Part shown: one piece after another, positions 1 through 12,752 of the stretch
How positions within the stretch are numbered: the stretch's first letter is position 1
Layout of the letters: the number at the start of each line of letters is the position of its first letter
From: Isoetes taiwanensis
Lineage: Eukaryota > Streptophyta > Lycopodiopsida > Isoetales > Isoetaceae
NCBI GenBank assembly: GCA_021234155.1
Contig: JAJEKV010000030.1
Location: 4,074,050 to 4,138,049, forward strand
DNA length: 64,000 bases
Direction of reading: 5' to 3'
Program-made: the position numbers and the translations under genes
The notes under the pieces: model-generated
What the model was told of the DNA's origin: nothing
Databases searched by the model: none
Seen by the model: the letters and a program-made list of their open reading frames with translations, nothing else

Positions 1-2460
1 TCTTACCTTTTCTTTCACTCATTTTTCTTGTTTTGGCGAGATTCCCACAATTACACACTCATTTCATCTCATACACTCCATTTCCATCACCATCTTACTA
101 TATTCAAAACTCATTCTCACCTTTGTCATTACTCCACATCCACTCACTACCATATTCACCACTAGTTCATCAACACTTGCACTTTATATGCCCTCTTTCT
201 TCCATAATTCTCACTTAGACACTTTGGGACAAAATTGAGGTACTTATGGCTGAGGGACCAGCCATTTTCTTGTTTTGGCGGATATTTGCCCCAAAGAGGC
301 AACATACTAATTGATTGGTTTATTTGTTAAAAGTAGGAGGCTGATCAAAGAGGAAAACTTGGTAGTCAACATTGGTATGAAAGGTCCAAGGATATTTATC
401 TTCAAGGTCAACTCCCATAGGAATACTTCATTTGAGGTCAAAGCTAGTCAAGAGGTCTTTGGGTTAAAGAAGATTGGAAGATGCTTTTTGAAGATTGGAA
501 GTTAGAGTTTGGAGACTCCCATGGTGCCAGTTCCACCCCTAGGCCATTTTACCCATTTTACACCATTCCCATCCTTTTGAAATCTCCTATCCATTTTTTC
601 CCTAAACTTATTTCCCTTTTGCTCACCTTGCATACCCTACCATGCTTTTGCCTAATTCCTTCTTTTAATGCATCTTTATTCCTCCATAAGTTATTCTCAC
701 CATTGCCCTCCATATCTTATACAGCTTTTTCTCCTTTCTACTTCCTATACCACATTTTTGTAAATTCTCTTAGCCTAATTCTTCTTGCAAACTTTTTATA
801 CCCTATGCTCATCTACCATTGTGCCATAAAACCATGTTGTATGTCACCTATGGAATATTCCTCACTATGATACCCAAACTTGGCATATTCCCAAAACATT
901 AGGGATACTATTGCCCTGGGTGACCCACTTCTTCCAATTATCTCATAGGTGACCTTTTAAAACCATGGCCAAACTTTTTAAAATTATAAAATATGGCATA
1001 TTCTGGTTTATACCTCAAGAAATATGGTCCGTGTCAGCAATTCTCGGAAAATGCAGTACCTCTATTTCATCTGGAAATGAGCTCAAATCAGCGAATCGAG
1101 ATTCTTAAGCTTCAAAGCTGCCTAATCACGGACTCCACTCTCAAGCATCATAGTAGAAGCCTAAATCTAAGCACTAAGATCTTAGGAATCATTAAATCTA
1201 AGCTTATAAACACAGGGGATCATTGACAAAGTTTTTGACCGGGCATATCAAACCTCGACATTGATACATCTTGGGCATGATCACGAAGGCGATTCTTAGC
1301 AGAAGTCTCACAGGTGTTCCCGCAGTCCTAATCGAGAGATTGGACTGATATTATTGATTTGATACTATTTATTGACCTTCTAAGCTATTTTGATGATTGA
1401 TCTATGTTCCACAAGATTGTATGCGCATATTACCTTCATATCAATGAAAATTGATTGCCAGTATTCAAAAGGTAAGTACATCATGAAGTCCTTTAGTGCT
1501 TTTGCATCACAAACATTTTTTTCACGATTAAAAATTCCTTTATTTTTCACGCATATGACCATCGCACTTCATCTCCCATCTTATTTGCACACAATGGGCA
1601 CAAAATTCGAAAAAACCGGCCCAAACTCAAGTTACCATTTTTTGCGTGCATGCGATACAAATTTAGGCTGATATCCAAAGCTGATGCCAAAAAAAAAATA
1701 GTTTTTAGTGATTCAAATCATGATTTGACGGCATGCACCTTACCTTTGAAGTCTATATTTAGTTTTGGAATTTCTTCAAAACTCAACCTACAACTCAAGT
1801 TACAAAACTTCGAGCTCGTTTTAGTTTTGGCGATATTGATTAAAATTTGACTAACTTTGAGATGGAATATCTCACAAAATTAAAACTCGGACTTGGTGAG
1901 ATCTTACCCGCTAGCGCCTACAACTTTACAGACAAGTCCGCAGGTCATTTTGACCTTGGAAATCAATGCATATATGAGATGCAGCCGATTTGACAAGGAG
2001 TCCAAATCCCGAGGTGGGAAAAGGTATACAGAAAACTACATGGCGAGAGCTTTTTCTTTGAAAAATTCTTTAGCCGATTGATCACCTTAGTGTCAGGTTC
2101 TAACCCCAACTTGGTGAAAACTCAAGTTGGCTTCTTAATGTTGACTCTGGCGGGGTTGGGGGGTCCAGCAGAAGGGTCACTAAAACCCCATTATCACGAC
2201 TTTACTGGAGTGGAAAACCCCACCACATATCGTAAATGGGGAAAAGCGGAGTTTGAAGCCCCCTAGTAGATGTACTTATGGAATATTTGGTTTTACATAC
2301 CCTACCGATCTTGTCATGACATGAAGGCTTGCCCAAAAGGAAAAATGGTGTTTAGAAATTTCATAATGTTTTTCCATAGTTTTTGTGGAATAGCACAGAA
2401 TGTTGGAAATGTTGGATTGGGAATATGGGAATACATATGGCATATTAGAATATGCTTCGG
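1..2460. other. AT-rich decayed repeat, no gene recognised
   Basis: No reading frame here is longer than about 130 codons and none shows a recognisable domain. The stretch mixes pyrimidine-rich tracts with phrases such as TTTTGGCG that recur in it, which fits an old LTR-retroelement relic. I see no tRNA, splice-site or promoter pattern that I could defend. Confidence 0.4.
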
Positions 2461-2524
2461 GGATATTTAAATGCCAATGGGTAGGGTATCACAGGGGAGT
2501 ATCACGTTAAAGTCGTCAATGTTA

Positions 2525-3060
2525 TGTTGGGGGTATATTGGGCATAATACCCCCATAATATAATCCCAAATATAATATGGCATATAAGAGGCACAAGAGG
2601 GTAATTTGCCTCACCAAAATAAAATCTATTATTGCATGGCTGGGTTTAAGACTCAATCTACATGTAGCATTATGATCATGTGGCGTTCTGGCTTGCTGAT
2701 TGGGCGGGCATCCCTACTAAAAGAAGATTTTCATCTTCTCTTGTCGCCAGATTCTTCCTTCATCCCTTCTTCTTAGATTTCTCGGCCAGATTGTTTGATC
2801 TTCCTTTCTTCCTTTCTTCATGGCGAGGCTGAAATATCTTGAAACAAAGTTAAGTCCTCTTAGTCCGACCATCAGGGCATGCAAATGACCTTTGTGGCCA
2901 AATTTTCAGCCAAAGAGGTGGAAGCGATTGCGAGACAAAGGCAGGTTTAGGATAAAATCTTGAAGTGGAGTTGATCATGTTGCTCTTGAAGAAGAAGCGT
3001 CTTTTCGCAGAATGAATATAGGCATTAAGGATTTACATGTGGCTCGAAGATACCCCCTCG
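2525..3060 (+). repeat. Possible LTR remnant with GGGGGTAT hairpin
   Basis: A TGTT-starting segment carries a short hairpin with arms GGGGGTAT and ATACCCCC around 2530-2555, after a purine stretch (AGGGGAG). This layout resembles the start of an LTR following a polypurine tract. No second copy lies in the window, so this is a weak inference from one end only. Confidence 0.2.
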
Positions 3061-3479
3061 ATTACTTTTAGTATTAGAAAACCCTATGAAATCCTCACGA
3101 ATCTTAAAGAGTTTCTTTGTCACAGTTCAAAGTAGTTACTATATATAGGATATAAAGGATGCGAGTGTGCACAATCGGATATCCTCCAGTTTGAGATGTT
3201 CTTAAGGTTTCTAAAAAGATATCCAAGTTTTTATAAAGGCGAAGTCGGGCTCCTAATCTACATGCTTTTGTAGGCTTTTTGTTAAAAACATGCTTAACTA
3301 TTAATATAACATGGTTTTTAAAATCACAGTTTTCTAATAGCTTTCTCTATAAAGGTTATCATTGCGGGTTTTTGTTATGCTCAGTTGTTTTTGTCTTGCC
3401 ATTTTACATTTATGTACTTCTATTTATCTACTACAAAGCAAATCCCAAGCAAATATATAGTGACTACATTTAAGAATGA

Positions 3480-3740
3480 TGGAACATAACAAACATGAAC
3501 CATTTGAGAATACATTGCAAACAAATGAATAAACTAAACCATTGCACAAACATGCAAACCATTTAGGGAACCATTGCCAAAAAATGAATAAACTAAACCA
3601 TTGCAAACAATCCCGAATAAAGCTAAACCATTGCAAACAATCGAATAAAATGAACCATTGCAAAGAAAGGAATTAGAAAGCAAAGAAAGGAATTGAATTG
3701 AAGCTGAGATTAGATAGCAAAGAAAGGAACAAATAAAAGA
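3480..3740. repeat. Degenerate tandem repeat (ACCATTGCAAACAA units)
   Basis: The phrase CCATTGCAAACAA followed by AATGAATAAACTAAA recurs about seven times with variations, and then a related AGCAAAGAAAGGAA phrase takes over. The periodicity makes long apparent minus-strand reading frames rich in Cys, Phe and Trp. These are repeat artefacts and not genes. Confidence 0.7.
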
Positions 3741-3837
3741 ACTAATACCGTTAATGCAGCCACAACAAAAATCATGGAATTTGTATTGGGATTTTGCGGT
3801 TCTTATCGAGTTCATATCGTGATGTTCATATACAGAT

Positions 3838-4062
3838 GTTGAGGGATGCTACATCTGTGAGAGGTTCATATCTGACCAAATATGCCAAAGCAAATATTGA
3901 AGCAAGTTCAAAGCCAATGAAGATGAATACAAAACATGGAGGATAATATGCGTACAAAACATAAATGCGATTAGGTTGTAGACAAGTTGCATTTAAAACT
4001 TGGAAGTGAACTGGGAAGTGAACCACATCACCATTCATGAAAGGCCTTGAATCAAACTTCAA
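3838..4062 (-). other. Unrecognised open frame, possible exon
   Basis: A minus-strand frame of about 75 codons lacks the low-complexity look of its neighbours. It has a hydrophobic run near its C-terminal half (Phe, Ile and Ala rich) that could be a membrane segment. I do not recognise it. A TCACAG acceptor-like site lies nearby, so it could be an exon of a captured gene, but chance is as likely. It is separated from the DUF7869-like remnant by more than 1.2 kb without a clear frame. Confidence 0.15.
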
Positions 4063-5303
4063 AGTTTTGCCTTGCCACTTATTTCTGCCACAAACATTGT
4101 TTTATCGGACAAAAATGTAGGAATAGAACTAAGCCAACTTATAAACTTAATAGACACCTTTTACGATCAGCCAAGCATTAAATTACAACATATCATGATC
4201 ATCAAGCTAGCATCTGCATTTATGCGGGTTATGCGTTAAAGAAGCTAGTGCTATCCACAGAATCTAATGAAAGTGATTATTTGTCGATAGATCAAAGCTG
4301 AACCACAACCTTCTACACCTTTATGCTCATTATGCCAAGCCTAGTTAAAGCTCTCTGAGGTATGATGGTGCGTTCCACCGAAATCTGGCTCTCCTAGTTT
4401 CCTTCCATGCTCTTCCATGTTTCCTAGGCATACTTAGCACTCTTCCCAAGTACCATGGATGCATCATGTCTTTATTATTTACGTTTCTCGACTCTTTCTC
4501 CTCCTAACATCCATCTCAAAGTAGATTGCATAATCTGACCGATGCCAAGACGAGGTTGCTGCATTCATGCACTTGCCCTCATAACTTATAAGAGGCCCAG
4601 TAGCTTCACCTTAGTCAATCTGTCTTTAGGCGACCATAGATAACCATTTAGTTGGCTAACCATGAGTGGATTTACAAATATGTTTATTGTGGCTGGCATT
4701 TCTTTCTATCTTTTGAAAGATTGTGCATCTAGCTTCGTCTACTATGGAATCAAAAGTATGCCTTAGATTCATTACGGTAATTTGTGTAATCTCCCCTTTA
4801 GGCGAGGTCATTATTGATTGTTGGAGATACGTCATTCCCTTATTCTAAACTCACATCATGCAGTAATACTCAAGCATGGTCTAGTTCCTTGAAATAGTCC
4901 TTGTTGAAGAAATCGCATGCTTCCAGGACATCACCAAATCATCCTTTCCTCACAGAAGTGATTCCTACCGCGTGCACATGAATTCTGATGCATGTTTGAG
5001 TCCTGCTTTTAATGAATCTACTATCATCTAAATCATGCCTACAAGGTGTAATCACTTAAGTCACACCTCCAATTTCTTGCCATCCAAATCCAACTTCTTC
5101 TCCAAGAATTGCCAAATAACCATCATTCAATTAAATTGAGTTTATGTCTTAATTTTGGGACAATTTCATATTGCATGTTTTAGTAGCATATTCAAATTCA
5201 CACATTTCACCTCAAAATTATGAAAAGCGTAATATCATGTGGCCCCACAAAATGATCAATATTTCACAATATAGCACCATCATAAAAGCGTGATAACAAA
5301 AAT
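4063..5303. other. Intergenic, nothing recognised
   Basis: No reading frame of useful length and no repeat with a second copy in the window. It lies directly downstream of the stop codon of the minus-strand DUF7869-like remnant, so its 5290-5303 end may be 3' untranslated sequence of that gene. Confidence 0.4.
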
Positions 5304-6419
5304 TTACATAGTTATTCCAACTTTCTTCAAAACTTTAGTAGTATAAGCCTTCTTCACGACATCTGAGGGTATTGTAATTCTAGCATTTCTGTTTGGAATA
5401 GTGTTTGGAGTCCATGAGTACAAAACACTTTCATAGTCTGTAGCCAAAGATCGGGATCACTTTCGGTTCTCACTCCATCTCTTTGTCCAACAATCGTTAC
5501 CTTTCTTTATCGGAATCGTTGGTCAAGCGATGCCTTTGGACACCACCATTCCACAGCACATAGTTTGAAGTTAATATTACCTTCTTCTTGCAAATGTCGG
5601 AGATAGTGGACTAACCACCTTTGGATATGTATCCTACATCTGGCTGGCTTTACTACCACAAATTGGTGGCATTCGGTCGATTGGAAGGTTCATAAAGCAT
5701 CCATGCCTAGAAACTTTGGCCTATTATTCTTAGGACCAACATAGTGTTTGTCGAAGGAGGAGAACTGTGCTTGAATGCTACTTCGGTGTCATCAAAATCC
5801 CTCGGCACACTGCTAGGTCTTCCCACCTAGTTTTGAGCAGCCACCCTTCTTTCCAATTCCTTTGAGGTGTGTCATCTCCCCCAGAGGTTATTCACCTTCT
5901 TCGATGAAGCACCAAGGCGCGATTGGTGTCATCTGGCGGATTGGTTTGCCAATGCTTTATATAGTCTTGGATTCCTTCCTTAGTGGTAATTTAGCACTTC
6001 TTGTTGGGTTAAAAGCTTTTGGTTGACCTGAGGTATCCTTAGGCTTGCCACCATTCTCATCTCATGCCATAATTTCCTCCCCTCCTCTCCACTCCATCCT
6101 CTGAGGTCATCTTCCATTGGAAGGTGGAATCCCATCTCACCCAAAAGTGAACTTCTGAGAGGCTTGGAATGACCTTGAGATGTGTACCAACCATCCACAA
6201 AGCTCTTCCAATCCAGACTTCTTCTTCTATGGGGCTATAGGGTTTGGAGTAGTGCATTCATGCAAGATTTCCATTAACACAGGAAAGGTTAGTCCTTGTT
6301 TCTTTGTTTAGGTATACAACTATATTTGCCAAATAATGCATCACATCCTCATGGGTATGCGGGGCATAAGAAACCCTAAATTAACTCTCAAATATCCCCC
6401 ACAGAACATTAGAGTAGGA
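5304..6419 (-). pseudogene. DUF7869-like gene, 3' half (split by gypsy insertion)
   Basis: Read on the minus strand, sequence just left of the gypsy element gives, in short frames joined by indels, a GFLMP stretch and the motif HTHEDV at about 6341-6358, followed by a DALFGKYS stretch. Downstream is a Trp-rich segment. The C terminus contains YSWTPNTIPN and DVVKKAYTTKVLKK and ends with TAA at 5304. Plant proteins with the uncharacterised DUF7869 domain have an LDNC...NKNR motif followed by a GHTHEDVD-type motif, and here these two halves are separated by the retrotransposon. The N-terminal half lies at 17467-18990. Several one- or two-base losses break the frame. The molecular role of the family is unknown. 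Its Asp- and His-rich motifs suggest a nuclease or transposase-like fold, but that is inference. Confidence 0.65.
6415..6419. repeat. Target site duplication TAGGA (left)
   Basis: TAGGA sits directly against the outer end of the left LTR and is matched by TAGGA at 17462-17466 against the outer end of the right LTR. A 5-bp duplication is the normal size for Ty3/gypsy integration. Confidence 0.8.
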
Positions 6420-7006
6420 TGTTTTAGGAGTGCAGGTTCGGGAACTCACGGAAGAGCTGACCCCTCTGTGAGGAACCCGTGGATCTATGAGGAGAGTCAG
6501 GGGACTATGTCACCTTGGGATTGCAAGAGAAGAGAAGAAGAAGAAGAAAAGCGAGAACAAATGAGAGAAAGATGATAGCTTCCTTGATATCAATGATGAT
6601 AGAAAATACATGAGCTCATAATAGAGAAAGAGACAAGACTCAAAACTCATCTAAAACTCATGTGCTGGCTCTACTCATATATATGAGTACAATGGTCTTG
6701 GGCCCAATATAGAGCCACTCGGCCCGATCACCGGTGCGACTCTCACGGAAGGAGGGCGATTCTGAGGAATGTTGGCTGATTGCCTCTTGAAGTGCCTAGA
6801 ATCCATTTGTGGCCCGGCGGTGTGGTAGATCACTTATGCAGCCAGGCGCCTCTTGTTCCAGCTGACCTGAGGCTTTTAGTGCGTGGTCTGCTTTGCCCAG
6901 TCTTCTAGGAGCCTTTGATAGGCGACGGTATTTGTGAGATCCTTGAACGAGCACAGTGCATCGTATGCATGAATAGTCACAGCCACGGGAGCCACAGGAC
7001 TATCCA
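6420..7006 (-). repeat. 3' LTR of the gypsy element
   Basis: This copy aligns over its length with 16879-17461. Both contain GAGAGTCAGGGG, a purine-rich GAAGAAGAAGAAGAAAA block, the phrase CTCATATATAT and GGCCCAATATAGA. On the minus strand it starts TGGATAGTCC and ends CCTAAAACA. The two copies differ by many short indels as well as substitutions. The CTCATATATAT region is a candidate TATA box for the element. Confidence 0.85.
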
Positions 7007-8741
7007 CAAGCGACACTCGAGGTGAAGAAAAGGAGGAAGTGTTTACGGCGGAAACCATCACAATGCGAAAGTGATCCTCCGCGGGGGTGAAAGGGCGGGC
7101 GTTTCGATATGATGCGGCTTATGAGATCTGGCGGGATTGAAGAAGCGGGGAGGAGTGTTTTAGCCAAAGGCGGGGATCACATCAATAAGAAAGCGAGGGC
7201 GTACCATGTCTTCAAAGGGCAGCGTGAAGTCACGAAGAAATGTCTTGACATTCCATGAGAGCGGTCTGCCCGGGGCCAAAGGAAACGACAGCGGCGTGGT
7301 TCGCGATTACAGAAAAATGGGGCCAGCTGCCCAGATTTAAGGGAGCTTAACAAAATGCATTTGAGCGGCGCAAAATCACAGCGAAAGATGGAGAAAGCGA
7401 AGAAGGATCGAGGTGAAATTAGGCGATGCAAGAAGGTGTCAAGACCATAGGCTTATCAGCCGGCGTTTACCCGATACGGCTCGTGCTTAATGTAGATCAA
7501 TTGGTGGTGGTGTCGAGTGGCACCTTCTTCCCAATGTGGCCCGGCCGAGACAAAGCGTGGATCCCGCAGGAGATCCCGTCGAGATCACAGTGGTGTCCAT
7601 CACGCTGACCATCCATGACCTTGGTCCAAAAGGAAGGCGTAATCGGAAGTCGAGGAACACGGGGTGGAGGTACACCCGAAGGGGAAGCATAGGGAGAAAG
7701 AAGACCATGCGGGTGGTGGGTTTATTTGTGGTCTCCGAATTAGTACGACAAGATCCGGATCAAAGGCGACACCAACGATCGAGAGAAGCGGTGAGAGTTG
7801 GCCGGGGAGATATCCCATCAGGTAAGGGACCGTCTTGCTATCAAGCAGAGCTTATGGCGGTGCTTAAGTAGTCTTGCATATAAATTGTGCATAGGGAAGA
7901 TCTTGGGATGCGAGAGATACTTCTGATTTATTCTTGGTAGCAAACACGCGAGGAGAGACAAATGATTGGCGGCTTCGGGCATGTACTCTGATGAAGAGTT
8001 TGGAGTGCGGCGGGGGATCAGCAAGATGGGATTGTTATCCGCAGAAGCACCCATTGCACAGTGGGGTCCGCGGAAGTAGAAAGGCGTGGCCCATTTCAAA
8101 GTATTCACAGTATTATCGCGGATAGAAATCATGAAATATGTAAGCCATGGTACGAACCACTCTGAAGGTGATAAAGTGCGGATCGTGAGTGTATGAGATC
8201 CAAAAGACCACAAGGGTACCGGCCACAACCCTTTGTCTTCAATGGAGTTACGGTGCAAATCGAAGAAAATACGCAGCGCTTTCGGGGAATATCCACGGAG
8301 TCCATCTGGCATGCCACTTGAGAAAAGGAAGAGGTGGCGTCGAGAGCAACCACATATCGTGATAGCGAGGAAGGAGCGGGGGAAGTCAACGGGCATTACG
8401 GTAGAATGAAGCGTTATGAAGCGTCAAGTTTTGCACGAGCCTCGCTCCAGTGACCCCGAATAACTGCTGCGGTGATGATTCAAGATCTCGGATCAGGTTG
8501 TCCCCACTTTCAAAGCGGCGTGGCCAGTCCGCGGACCGTTCCCCGAAGTGTTGACTGCTGGGAGGAGGATTTCCGGAGTATTGAAGTGGCTCTGGCAATC
8601 TCAGCGTCATCAGTATCTTCTGTTGCACCTCTGTAAAGGCGATCTTGAAGGTGGTGAGAAGATTACGTGTCGGCCGTCAAGGAGGCAACTTGAAGCGATC
8701 CGTCTTTGAGTTTTGAACTTGAGTGCTGAAATTTTCACGAT
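7007..8741 (-). other. 3' internal region of the gypsy element, degenerate frames
   Basis: Between the extra 3' frame and the 3' LTR the minus strand carries an open frame of 192 codons (7818-8396) and one of 80 codons (8386-8628) that overlap by a few bases, as if one frame had been shifted. They have no domain I recognise. The base composition is G-rich on the plus strand and matches the rest of the element, so this is part of the retrotransposon and not host sequence. Confidence 0.4.
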
Positions 8742-10237
8742 TCAGTTACAAGGCATTGAGCTTAACAACATACAACGTCCTTGGTACTCGGGGAGGCGGC
8801 TTTGCTTGGACTTGTTGTGCTCAATAAAGTCTGGGAATTTACATTTGGGCTGAACTGTTGATCTACTTGAGTTAGGCAGGCTTTGAGCTTGTGCACTTTT
8901 GGGGATGCGCGTGGGCACGTAAGAGGAAGCTTCATGCTTGTCTTGAAGTTTGGCCTCAAAGTTACAACAGAGGCCCGATTCGCGGCAGAAGGTCACAGTG
9001 TCACCGCGCTGAGAGCTTCTAGTGCGGATTGAACTCGCTCATAAGGCGTCTTGGGATCTTGCAACGAGGCGGCCCGGCAGGCATCCTGGCGTCTTGATAC
9101 AGCAAGCCCAGCGAGGGTGTTGTGGTGGTGGAAGCAGCGGTTGCACGGTTTTGTGATGTTTGGGAAAAATGGTGTGAAAGTGGATGGGGGTGGCTGGCGG
9201 AGGAGGAGGCAGTGACATGGGTGTCGCGGACTTTGGACATGAGCCGAGGGGAAAGGCAGGCGTGAAGTGCGGCGGTGAAAGGTGATTGGAAGGGGCCCGG
9301 CCGAGAGTGGAATTATGAGAATTTGGTGGTGTGGGAGGGAAGTAATAGCGGATGAGGGGCTTGAAAAGTGGCCTCGAGAAACTTGAGAAATGGAAGTGGT
9401 ACCCCTAAAGATTCCATTTCTTGGAGAAGGCGATAGAACATCATTGCGGTTAATCTATGTGGTGTTTGGAGTGTGTAGCGTGGGACGAGGTTATGAGAAA
9501 GGCTTATTGATATGGGTGTTCTTGATAGAATACCCGGGCGCCCGCAATTTAACAAGTTTGTGAGGGCTTGCCGATATTGGTGGGAGACGATGGGCATTGG
9601 CGATAAGCGGGTGCACCAAGCTTCTGTGCTCCGAGGGTCATAGCGAGACCATGATACCTGAGGGTGTACAAGGGAATATGAAATACCTCAGAAATCAAAT
9701 GTTGAGTCCATGAAATGGTGGTGCCATCGACCCGCAGTGGTGTAGCCTTGCGAGCGTGCCCGATATTGGCGATGAAGCACTTCAAGCGAGTCGAGGATTT
9801 GGAGCGGAAGTTCCATTTGAAAGAGTCAGTAAAAAGGCGGGTGTCGTTCAGTGACTTCTTGTTAGACCAACAAGGGCTTCCACGGAAAGTGGGCGTTAAA
9901 GGATCTGAGGATGCAAGGGCGGATCAGCAGGAGGCGATGGCAGAAGTGTAGAAAATCAGAGGCGACCATGGTAACGATGTCGCGAAGCGAAAAGTGATTC
10001 AAAGGCGGGAGAGGCGAAAGTCGAACCGCGAGGAGGACAAAGCGAAAAGGTTTGTTTTGAGCTGCTGGAGGTATGAAGAGTGCAGCTGGGCAGATTGATG
10101 GTGCGGGGTGTCAAAGATGCAGAAAGGGTATTGAGGCGAAAGGGTGATAGAGTCAAAAAGCGTAGGGGAAGCAATGAGCGGTGAGGATGGGGCCGATGAA
10201 GAAGGATCGGATGTGACAGGTGGCAAAGGACACACAT
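8742..10237 (-). pseudogene. Extra 3' ORF of the gypsy element (plant transposon-protein-like)
   Basis: Downstream of integrase and in the same sense, the frames read a Ser/Pro/Leu-rich start (10237 to about 9990), a central segment with RLKCFIANIGHARK and LRVDGTTISWTQ (around 9790-9700), and after a frameshift near 9595 a segment with NLVPRY and AMMFYRLL (around 9500-9410). The spacing of a phrase like 'xVDGxxIxWT' followed by 'NLxPRxxxxxxxRxxxMxxYxLL' resembles the 'putative plant transposon protein' domain (Pfam Transposase_32 / ATHILA ORF type) found in the extra frame of Athila-group elements. A Lys/Ser-rich tail follows at 8742-8996. The function of this extra protein is not established. 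The assignment comes from recall of the family pattern and has not been searched. Confidence 0.4.
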
Positions 10238-10559
10238 TTATGTTCGACGGGCGTGAAAAGAAGGAATGGCATTCAATGCCGCAACTTCGAAGTGGGATAT
10301 CATTAAAAGGAATGTGTCGGAAGGTACCATGGCTAGATATCTGGCGGGAGAAAAGATTCTTATTTTAGAAACGGCCTTGCATTGCAAACACGTTGGCGAT
10401 TTGTGTGATTGGTCCACGTCGACAAGGAGTTCCTCAGTTGGCTATATAAGACGAACCGAGTAACGAAGGTATCCGATGGCGCTTCGGATGGCTGCTGGCA
10501 GCGCTTTGAAGCGACCGCACCACGATGCCCACTAAGCGGCCGTGGAGTGGATCACTTGC

Positions 10560-10949
10560 AAGATGAATTGTGCGGATTCGCGCTGCCACAACCGTGGCAT
10601 TGAATGGGCGGCTGGTGTGCGGGATGGCTGAACATCCCGACCAAGACCAGCGGGATGGAGGTGGTTCTGCAGACTATTTGGGATCGGAGCAGAACCTCTA
10701 CCATCTCCTCCGCATCACCTCTGCTCCGAACCCGGAGTAGAGGGTTTTTCCTCTTAGGACTTAGTAGATAGGGCTCTAAGCCCGTTTTTTGTATATAGGG
10801 CAGTGCCCATAGCGGAAATATGGCCAATTGCGCCCACATTTTGTAAAAAATCTCCACTATAATATAATATACCGCCTTTCTAGTCACTTTCGTGGGTGTT
10901 TGCTTCTTGAAGCTGTCTACGTGTGTTGATGTTCACTTTACGTGTGATG
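10560..10949 (-). promoter_or_regulatory. Spacer between integrase and 3' ORF, TATA-like
   Basis: On the minus strand this spacer holds GGTATATTATATTATAG and then CCCTATATAC about 60 bp further on, upstream of the extra 3' frame. It could serve an internal promoter for that frame, or be only an AT-rich linker. No open frame of note crosses it in the pol sense. Confidence 0.2.
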
Positions 10950-12200
10950 AAAGGCTTTGAGGCGAAAACCATTAACCAATGTAGGTAATGGAGTGCCATC
11001 TAACTCGACCCGGGAAAACGCTTGGTCTAACCACTTGAACAATTTGATAAGGGCCAAGCCAAGCGAAACTTGAGTTTACCAGGAAAATTTTTGTACCAGG
11101 AATCATAAAGAAGAACCAAATCGCTTTGCTTTGAATGTTTTTGTCTTGAGGGCGTTTGTCATGTAAAGATTTTTTGCAAGCTGTTGTCCATGAAGAACAC
11201 GAATATAAGCATCCCGTCATGAGTTCATCCAAGTATTTCTAATTGATAGACCCTTTCTTTGAGTGCAAGCGGTGGATTATGAGCAAAGAGCTTGGAAAAG
11301 CGGAGTGTTGGAAGGATGTATTCAAGCGGCATGAGAGCTTCGACCATAAACCAATTTAAAAGGAGTGTGACCGGTAGCAATCTTGAAACAAGTATTGTAG
11401 GCCCAAAGAACGATTGGGAAGTTTTGTCCGCCAATGCATGCGGGGAAGCGTCACAAATTTTCTTGAGAATGGTGACCGGCGTTTTGTTGGTGCTTTACGT
11501 CAAACCATTACCTTGAGGATAGTAAGGTGTGATCTTGTGATGATGTATCGGAGATAATCCGTCGGCTCTTTGATAGTATGATTGATGAAATGAACACCAC
11601 GGTCACCGACCAGCTCGTGGGGCAGCGAATCGGCGTGATAATTTGTTGATAGAGGACTCTAGCCGTGCTTTGCCGCAGGTGTTGTGCGGAAGTGCACAAG
11701 CTTCCGCCCATTTGGTGGCGAGTCGGTGAGAACCCGGAATGTATGTCAAGGCACGAAAGTGTGCTAAGCAGAGGATCTATAGGTCCCACAAAGTCCATTC
11801 CCCATTTCTTTGAAGGGAAGTGGCGTGGCGACGGCGTCAAGGGAAGCGTCCGCCACGCCCGGGCGCCCACCGGCGGCAAGCGTCACACGTGCGGGCGTGG
11901 GCGTGAGCATCTTTGAAGAGCGTGGGCCAATAATACCCCGCGAGAAGGATTTTGCGTGCCGTGGTGTCACCATGAAAATGACCACCACCGAGCCCTTGAT
12001 GAGCTTCTCGAACAATATCTGGAACTTCATGAGGTAGAACACAGCGTCGAAGGATGGTGTCCTTACCCTTTTTGTAGAGATGTCCTGCAACCATGGTGTA
12101 GTCACGGACCTCTCGGAGAAATTGATGGCGACGGGATTGTCGCTTGGTGAGGAGAAGGCGTCTCGTCTTACGGTGGAAGAGCACACAGAAGGGAGGTGCG
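10950..12200 (-). pseudogene. Integrase region of the gypsy pol
   Basis: The order on the minus strand is a zinc-binding HHCC domain (HQGLGGGHF ... CDACRR, about 12000-11860), a core with KWGMDFVGPI and LDIHSGFS (about 11810-11710), and a C-terminal part with FAWLGPYQIVQVV near 11060 and a VNGFRLK-like end in a shifted frame near 10960. Integrase joins the reverse-transcribed DNA to the host chromosome. At least three frameshifts separate these parts, and the third catalytic acidic residue cannot be placed with confidence. The lack of a chromodomain and the WLGPY tail favour the Athila/Tat branch. Confidence 0.8.
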
Positions 12201-12752
12201 CTGAAAATCATGGAACCAATGTGGTGTTGCCGTGACCAAAAAGAGCTGAGCATCAGGAAAGGCATCTGAGACTCCAGTTGAGGGATCATCTGTGTGGATG
12301 CGTGAAAGATAATCCGGAACGACATGAGATTTGCCGGCCTTATGAACGATTTCAAAAGGAGCAAATTCTTGGAGAAGAAGGACCCAACGAGCAATGCGGC
12401 CCGTGGGCGTGGACTTGTTGATCAAATAGAGTAGTGCTTGGTGGTCCACAAAGAACTTGATTTGACTGCCCAAAAGGTAATGACGGAAGCGTTGGACACA
12501 GAAAATGAGACCCAAAGCTTCACGCTCCGTGGCAGAATAGTTGCGCTCAGCAGAATTGAGTTTTCGGCTGGCGTAGCGATTTGGTTTGTCAGTGTGCGCA
12601 TCATATTCTTGAGAAAGAACAGCTCCAATAGCAAACGCCGAGACATCGACATGAACATGAAAGGGCTTGTCCCATTGAGGAGGAACAAGAACCGGTGCCT
12701 GAGTAAGCAAAAGCTTCAAATTGTTGGAAAGCGGCTTCTTTGGGAATTCCAA
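12168..12752 (-). pseudogene. RNase H domain of the gypsy pol
   Basis: A 194-codon open frame reads FHVHVDVSAFAIGAVLSQE, then RNYSATEREALGLIF and FFVDHQALLYLINK, and ends with HKAGKSHVVPDYLSRI. This is the RNase H-like domain that follows RT in Ty3/gypsy pol (DASxxGxGAVLxQ, ExExLAxV and TDHxxLxYL landmarks). It removes the RNA strand during reverse transcription. It is the longest undamaged pol segment in the element and runs into the linker before integrase. Confidence 0.85.

Noticed and set aside
3424-3815. Cys/Phe/Trp-rich minus-strand frames
   Set aside because: Produced by the ACCATTGCAAACAA tandem repeat and not by a gene.
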